A stretch of DNA of 64,000 nt from an uncultured Parabacteroides sp. (GTDB taxonomy: Bacteria > Bacteroidota > Bacteroidia > Bacteroidales > Tannerellaceae): assembly GCA_944325345.1 (NCBI GenBank), contig CALUZV010000003.1, forward strand, positions 1 through 64,000, in the 5' to 3' direction. Below are positions 60,804 through 64,000 of this stretch, in pieces. The position numbers and the translations under genes are program-made. Numbering within the stretch: position 1 is the stretch's first letter; every line of letters starts with the position of its first letter. Below the pieces are notes generated by a model that saw only the letters and a list, made by a program, of their open reading frames with translations, was not told the DNA's origin and ran no database searches.

Positions 60804-62183
60804 ATGGCTAAAACAAAAACTGTTTACGTCTGCTCCAACTGCGGGGCAGACTCCCCGAAATGGCTCGGCAAATGCCCGAACTGCGGGGAATGGAATACTT
60901 ATGTAGAAGAAATCGTTTCGAAAGACCCGCCCGCGAAGTCCCGCGCCTCGGCGGGTCTTTCCGCATCCGGGGAGAAGGTGCGCCCCGTCCGCCTGCGCGA
61001 CATCACGGCCCAGGAGGAGGACCGTCTCGACCTCCACGACGCCGAGCTGAACCGTGTCCTCGGCGGTGGCTTGGTGCGCGGCTCTCTCGTCTTGATTGGC
61101 GGCGAACCGGGCATCGGCAAATCGACCCTCGTCCTCCAGACGGTCTTGAAACTCCCGGACTTGCGTGTCCTCTACGTCTCGGGCGAGGAGAGTAGCCGAC
61201 AGCTCAAACTCCGCGCCGACCGCCTCGGCTCCACGACAACGGACTCGCTCTACATCCTCTGCGAGACGAACTTGGAAAATATCTTCGAGCACGCTCGCGC
61301 CGTCCAGCCCGACTTGATGATTATCGACTCCATCCAGACAATCTTCACGGAGTTGGTCGAGTCCTCGCCCGGTAGCGTCTCGCAGGTCCGCGAGTGCAGC
61401 GCCGCCATCCTCCGCTTCGCCAAGGAAAACGGGGTGCCCGTCCTGCTCATCGGCCACATCAACAAGGAGGGCAGTATCGCCGGCCCGAAAGTCCTGGAGC
61501 ACATCGTCGATACCGTGCTCCAGTTCGAGGGCGACCAGCATTACATGTACCGCATCCTGCGCAGCATCAAGAACCGCTTCGGGAGCACCTCGGAACTCGG
61601 CATCTACGAGATGCGCCGCGAGGGTCTGCGCGAGGTCAGCAACCCCTCCGAACTGCTTTTGACCCAAAATCACGAGGGCCTCAGCGGTGTCGCCATCGCC
61701 GCCGCCATCGAAGGGGTGCGCCCCTTCCTGATTGAAACGCAGGGCCTTGTCAGCAGTGCCGTTTACGGGACGCCCCAGCGTAGCGCGACCGGCTTCGACC
61801 TCCGCCGCATGAACATGCTCCTGGCCGTCTTGGAAAAACGCGCCGGCTTCAAGCTCATCCAGAAGGACGTCTTCCTCAACATCGCCGGCGGCCTGCGTGT
61901 GAACGACCCCGCTATCGACCTTGCCGTCCTCGCCGCCATCCTCTCGTCGAGCCTCGACATCACCATCGAGCCCGGCACCTGCATGGCCGGAGAAGTGGGC
62001 CTCAGCGGGGAAATCCGCCCGGTGAACCGCATCGAGCAGCGCATCCTCGAGGCCGAAAAGCTGGGCTTCTCCCGTATCCTCGTGCCGCACAGCAACCTCC
62101 GCGGCTTCGACACCTCGAAATGCCACCTCGAAATCGTGCAAGTCCGGAAGGTGGAAGAGGCGTTCCGGCAGTTGTTGGGGTAG
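60804..62183 (+). CDS. radA: DNA repair protein RadA
   Basis: 459 residues. The N-terminal zinc finger has C10/C13 and C24/C27. The RecA-like ATPase has Walker A GGEPGIGKST (about 95-104) and the RadA-specific KNRFG motif (about 255-259). A Lon-protease-like C-terminal domain lacks the proteolytic Ser-Lys pair, as is usual. It drives branch migration in recombination. It starts 15 bp after the GH92 gene with no visible promoter of its own, so it is probably co-transcribed. GC-rich. Confidence 0.95.
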   Translation: MAKTKTVYVCSNCGADSPKWLGKCPNCGEWNTYVEEIVSKDPPAKSRASAGLSASGEKVRPVRLRDITAQEEDRLDLHDAELNRVLGGGLVRGSLVLIGGEPGIGKSTLVLQTVLKLPDLRVLYVSGEESSRQLKLRADRLGSTTTDSLYILCETNLENIFEHARAVQPDLMIIDSIQTIFTELVESSPGSVSQVRECSAAILRFAKENGVPVLLIGHINKEGSIAGPKVLEHIVDTVLQFEGDQHYMYRILRSIKNRFGSTSELGIYEMRREGLREVSNPSELLLTQNHEGLSGVAIAAAIEGVRPFLIETQGLVSSAVYGTPQRSATGFDLRRMNMLLAVLEKRAGFKLIQKDVFLNIAGGLRVNDPAIDLAVLAAILSSSLDITIEPGTCMAGEVGLSGEIRPVNRIEQRILEAEKLGFSRILVPHSNLRGFDTSKCHLEIVQVRKVEEAFRQLLG

Positions 62184-62205
62184 AACGGTATGTTTGATAT
62201 AAAAA

Positions 62206-62240
62206 ACAAACAGGGAGGTCTTTACGCCTCCCTGTTTTGT
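62206..62240. terminator. Bidirectional intrinsic terminator
   Basis: ACAGGGAGG pairs with CCTCCCTGT, flanked by an A run on the left and TTTTG on the right, between the convergent radA and DUF3791-like genes. It overlaps the stop codon region of the latter. Confidence 0.85.
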
Positions 62241-62431
62241 AATTCCCGGATAATATCTTCTAATATGTACGCGTCGCTCATCAGATGCAGTCCATAGCGC
62301 GGGTCGTGCAGCCGGTCGCTCACACGAGTTTCATAAAAAATCTCCAACGCCCGCTGGGGGCTGACCTCAAGTTGCCGCGCCAACAACATAATTATCCGGC
62401 TGATTTTGCGCCAAAGTACCTGGTCTCTCAT
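62222..62431 (-). CDS. DUF3791-like protein, short form
   Basis: 69 residues, all helical: KISRIIMLLARQLEVSPQRALEIFYETRVSDRLHDPRYGLHLMSDAYILEDIIRELQNRE. The pattern matches the second DUF3791-type subgroup commonly found next to DUF3990 proteins. It lies 12 bp downstream of the DUF3990 gene as the third member of an operon. It may be an accessory or antitoxin-like partner; no activity is known. Confidence 0.75.
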   Translation of the reverse strand: MRDQVLWRKISRIIMLLARQLEVSPQRALEIFYETRVSDRLHDPRYGLHLMSDAYILEDIIRELQNREA

Positions 62432-62443
62432 AAACTTCCTGAT

Positions 62444-62938
62444 TTACTTCATTAAAAAACTCTTTTTATAGTGTAAATGCCGGTCGATAAGGGTCTGGTT
62501 GAGCAAACACATCTGATGGTTCGGCTTGGCGTAGGCGAGTTGCCCCAACGCCTGTTCCGCCGTGATGCGCTGCGAGATGAAATCCTCGACCGTGTCGATG
62601 ACTTGGTCATTTGCCACCCCGCCTTCTATCCAGTCGAACCCCAACCACGGCCTTTTCCCGCTCCGGCTTGCCACGATAAACTCCAACCAATTAAGGTTGT
62701 AACTCTCGAAGCACAACGACCGGAAGCCGTCCGAGACCGCCGCGTCATCGTCGAATTCATAGAGGCTGATAAACGCCGTGTCCGTCGCGTGGAGCAGCCG
62801 CATTCGTGCCGCCCACTGCTCTGCCTGCCGGCGCAAACAGGTTACATAGAAGCCTTTCCCGAAATCGAGGTTGTCCCGTCCGATTTTAGCCAGCGGATAT
62901 TCGATAGGCTGGGTCGAGCCGTGGTAGAGCGTCCTCAT
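62444..62938 (-). CDS. DUF3990 protein (ADP-ribosyltransferase-like fold)
   Basis: 164 residues from the start at 62938, which overlaps the stop of the upstream DUF3791 gene (ATGA). Core motifs: LYHGS near the N-terminus, DFGKGFYVTCLRRQAEQWA, and FESYNLNWLEFIV. The H, Y and E positions of these motifs resemble the H-Y-E catalytic triad of ADP-ribosyltransferases, and DUF3990 is, as I recall, grouped with that fold. It lies between two DUF3791-type genes in one operon, consistent with a toxin-antitoxin or effector module. That role is inference. An ATG at 62995 was rejected. Confidence 0.78.
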   Translation of the reverse strand: MRTLYHGSTQPIEYPLAKIGRDNLDFGKGFYVTCLRRQAEQWAARMRLLHATDTAFISLYEFDDDAAVSDGFRSLCFESYNLNWLEFIVASRSGKRPWLGFDWIEGGVANDQVIDTVEDFISQRITAEQALGQLAYAKPNHQMCLLNQTLIDRHLHYKKSFLMK

Positions 62939-63219
62939 AAGGCTGTTCCTCCTTCTCCGTTTTGCCTTTGCACATCCCCTGTTCGCGCCTCCCAATTCCG
63001 CAACGCTTCTGCGAGGTCTTCCCCGACATGTTGCAGGCTCTCCGTATGCAGCGTTTCATAACACCCGAAGATGAGTCGGTCCACCAAATCAACGCGTTCG
63101 AGCCGCCGCCGCATTTCTTTGGGCGAAATTCCCATTTGTTTGGCTCCCGCTTCAATAGCCATGACTGCAAAATGGATTTTTTCGCTGGCCAAACTCTCTT
63201 GTTGTTTCATCGTTTCCAT
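62935..63219 (-). CDS. DUF3791 protein, long form
   Basis: 94 residues. Core SEKIHFAVMAIEAGAKQMGISPKEMRRRLERVDLVDRLIFGCYETLHTESLQHVGEDLAEAL fits DUF3791 (helical, conserved YExLHT). The start may be residue 1 or 4 (63210). First gene of the three-gene operon, with the -7 box TACCTTTG on the minus strand at 63243-63250 and a 4-bp overlap with the DUF3990 gene. The tail (NWEARTGDVQRQNGEGG) is probably disordered. Confidence 0.78.
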   Translation of the reverse strand: METMKQQESLASEKIHFAVMAIEAGAKQMGISPKEMRRRLERVDLVDRLIFGCYETLHTESLQHVGEDLAEALRNWEARTGDVQRQNGEGGTAL

Positions 63220-63242
63220 TTTTATAGTTCATTATAGGCAGA

Positions 63243-63250
63243 CAAAGGTA
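63243..63250 (-). promoter_or_regulatory. -7 box for the DUF3791-DUF3990 operon
   Basis: Reads TACCTTTG on the minus strand, 24 bp before the start at 63219. Confidence 0.65.
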
Positions 63251-63311
63251 AGAAAATGTCAGGGTTATTCTGCATAGTCTGATTATTTACTTCAAAAATC
63301 GCTATTTTACC

Positions 63312-63607
63312 CCGTCAAGCCCGCTGAGTGGCGTACACAAGTGGTTGTTTACTCCTCCAAGCCCGCTTGGTGGCGTACACAAGTAGTTGCTTACTCCGTC
63401 AAGCCCGCTTGGTGGCGTACACAAGTAGTTGCTTACTCCGTCAAGCCCGCTTGGTGGCGTACACAAGTAGTTGTTTACTCCGTCAAGCCCGCTGAGTGGC
63501 GTACGGAAGTAGTTTCTTGCTCCGCCTAGCTCGCTAAATGGGGTACATAAGTAGTTTCTTACTCCGCCTAGCTCGCTAGGTGGGGTATCAAAGTAATTTT
63601 TTACCCC
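63312..63607. repeat. 42-bp tandem palindrome array K
   Basis: CCGTCAAGC-type unit starts fall at 63312, 63354, 63396, 63438, 63480, 63522 and 63564, an exact 42-bp step. Left units carry CAAGC-CC-GCTTG; the last carries CTAGC-TC-GCTAG, with both arms changed together. It lies in the divergent gap between the DUF3791 operon and the gene at 63690. Confidence 0.9.
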
Positions 63608-63689
63608 AAATAATATAAAGTTTGGGATAAAATTTGGATTTTTTGCCCTGATTGCCGATATTTGCAGGGTACTTTAAAGATAAAGCCGT

Positions 63690-64000
63690 ATGAATAAAGA
63701 ACTAAAGAAGATAAAACCGGAAGATATTTACGTGTCCCGCCTGAAAGGAAAGCGCGTGAGGAACGAGGAAGGCTGGGAACGCATGGAGGAGTTACCGCAT
63801 GTTTTCCAGCCCCTTGGGGATCCCTTGCTCGACTGCGTCGGCGAGTTGTTGCTCAACGGGCCGATACCTACCGTCCAGCAACTGGCCGAATCGCTCAATG
63901 CCACGGTCAGGGAATTGAACGTCTATTTTGGCCTGCGGACGGGAATGGGCGCGCGGGAGTTCCTCAGCGCGTATAAAATGCTAATCGCCAAGGAACTGCT
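63690..64000 (+). CDS. AraC-like HTH protein, cut by the window edge
   Basis: The reading frame starts at 63690 (MNKELKKIKPEDIYVSRLKG) and is open to the right edge, so about 103 residues are visible. Residues 64-103 (VQQLAESLNATVRELNVYFG then GMGAREFLSAYKMLIAKELL) match the first helix-turn-helix of AraC-family DNA-binding domains. The N-terminal part is short and has no ligand domain, so the full protein may be a small single-domain regulator. GATATTTG at 63650-63657 is a near match to the -7 box. Confidence 0.6.
   Translation, partial: MNKELKKIKPEDIYVSRLKGKRVRNEEGWERMEELPHVFQPLGDPLLDCVGELLLNGPIPTVQQLAESLNATVRELNVYFGLRTGMGAREFLSAYKMLIAKEL

Noticed and set aside
59076..62141. 1021-codon open frame antisense to GH92 and radA
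   Set aside because: It lies opposite two well-identified GC-rich genes; its composition (Asp/Glu/Ala/Val/His rich, no domain) is that of an antisense shadow.
63341..63529. 62-residue frame with repeated SVKPAWWRTQVV-type units
   Set aside because: A translation of the 42-bp array (42 bp equals 14 codons); no independent support.
1..64000. Transfer RNA, ribosomal RNA, insertion sequence or integrase genes
   Set aside because: None recognised by eye on either strand; a dedicated tRNA or transposase search could overturn this for short or degraded copies.

Overview
The window is a chromosomal segment of a Bacteroidota bacterium, almost certainly order Bacteroidales. The evidence is a SusC/SusD pair, a complete Bat (aerotolerance) operon, DUF3810 and DUF3990/DUF3791 proteins, a GH92 mannosidase, many lipoproteins with a C-terminal lipobox Cys, and more than twenty -7 boxes of the Bacteroides type TAnnTTTG. 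No rRNA, tRNA, insertion sequence, CRISPR array or prophage was recognised.

Layout. 1-2.5 kb: a broken outer-membrane beta-barrel receptor between two repeat arrays. 3-10 kb: NUDIX hydrolase, topB, a TSCPD protein, mdh, a monooxygenase, a HAD phosphatase and a GT39 transferase. 9.8-10.5 kb: a VapBC-like toxin-antitoxin pair bounded by an exact 16-bp direct repeat. 11-17.7 kb: a DUF6261-like protein, a GT2 transferase, tsaB, DUF3810, a LytS/LytTR two-component system and a nucleotidyltransferase. 17.8-25.8 kb: M13 peptidase, SPOR lipoprotein, cyclophilin, U32 protein, metA, OmpA lipoprotein and an acidic protein. 26.3-31.6 kb: SusC/SusD, followed by a 52-residue protein gene. 32.1-36.5 kb: a PlpD-like patatin and an AT-rich three-gene operon of unknown function. 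36.56-36.83 kb: a candidate structured RNA. 37.6-44.6 kb: C69 dipeptidase, YbaK, Tex, and an ABC importer with fused permease and ATPase. 44.9-49.3 kb: an unknown protein, ftsY, rimO and an HU-HU-TM-LysM protein. 49.4-58.5 kb: the moxR-DUF58-batABCDE operon with a PAP2 phosphatase. 58.6-62.2 kb: GH92 and radA. 62.2-63.2 kb: a DUF3791-DUF3990-DUF3791 operon. The right edge cuts an AraC-like gene.

The most unusual signal lies between the genes. At least twelve intergenic spacers carry tandem arrays whose unit is a short inverted repeat. Each locus has its own sequence, but the spacing is always about 21-23 or 41-42 bp, close to two or four helical turns. Within the arrays at 37 kb and 63.4 kb both arms of the palindrome change together, so pairing is kept while sequence drifts. 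Arrays lie in convergent, divergent and co-directional spacers and inside the bat operon, so they are not simply terminators. Two arrays, at 0.25 kb and 37.5 kb, also share a 70-bp promoter-bearing flank upstream of unrelated genes, as if array and promoter had been copied together.

Base composition is mosaic by eye. Housekeeping genes such as topB, mdh, GT39 and radA are GC-rich; the beta-barrel pseudogene, the 34.6-36.5 kb operon and the 44.9 kb gene are visibly AT-rich. All identifications come from reading motifs; no database search was run.
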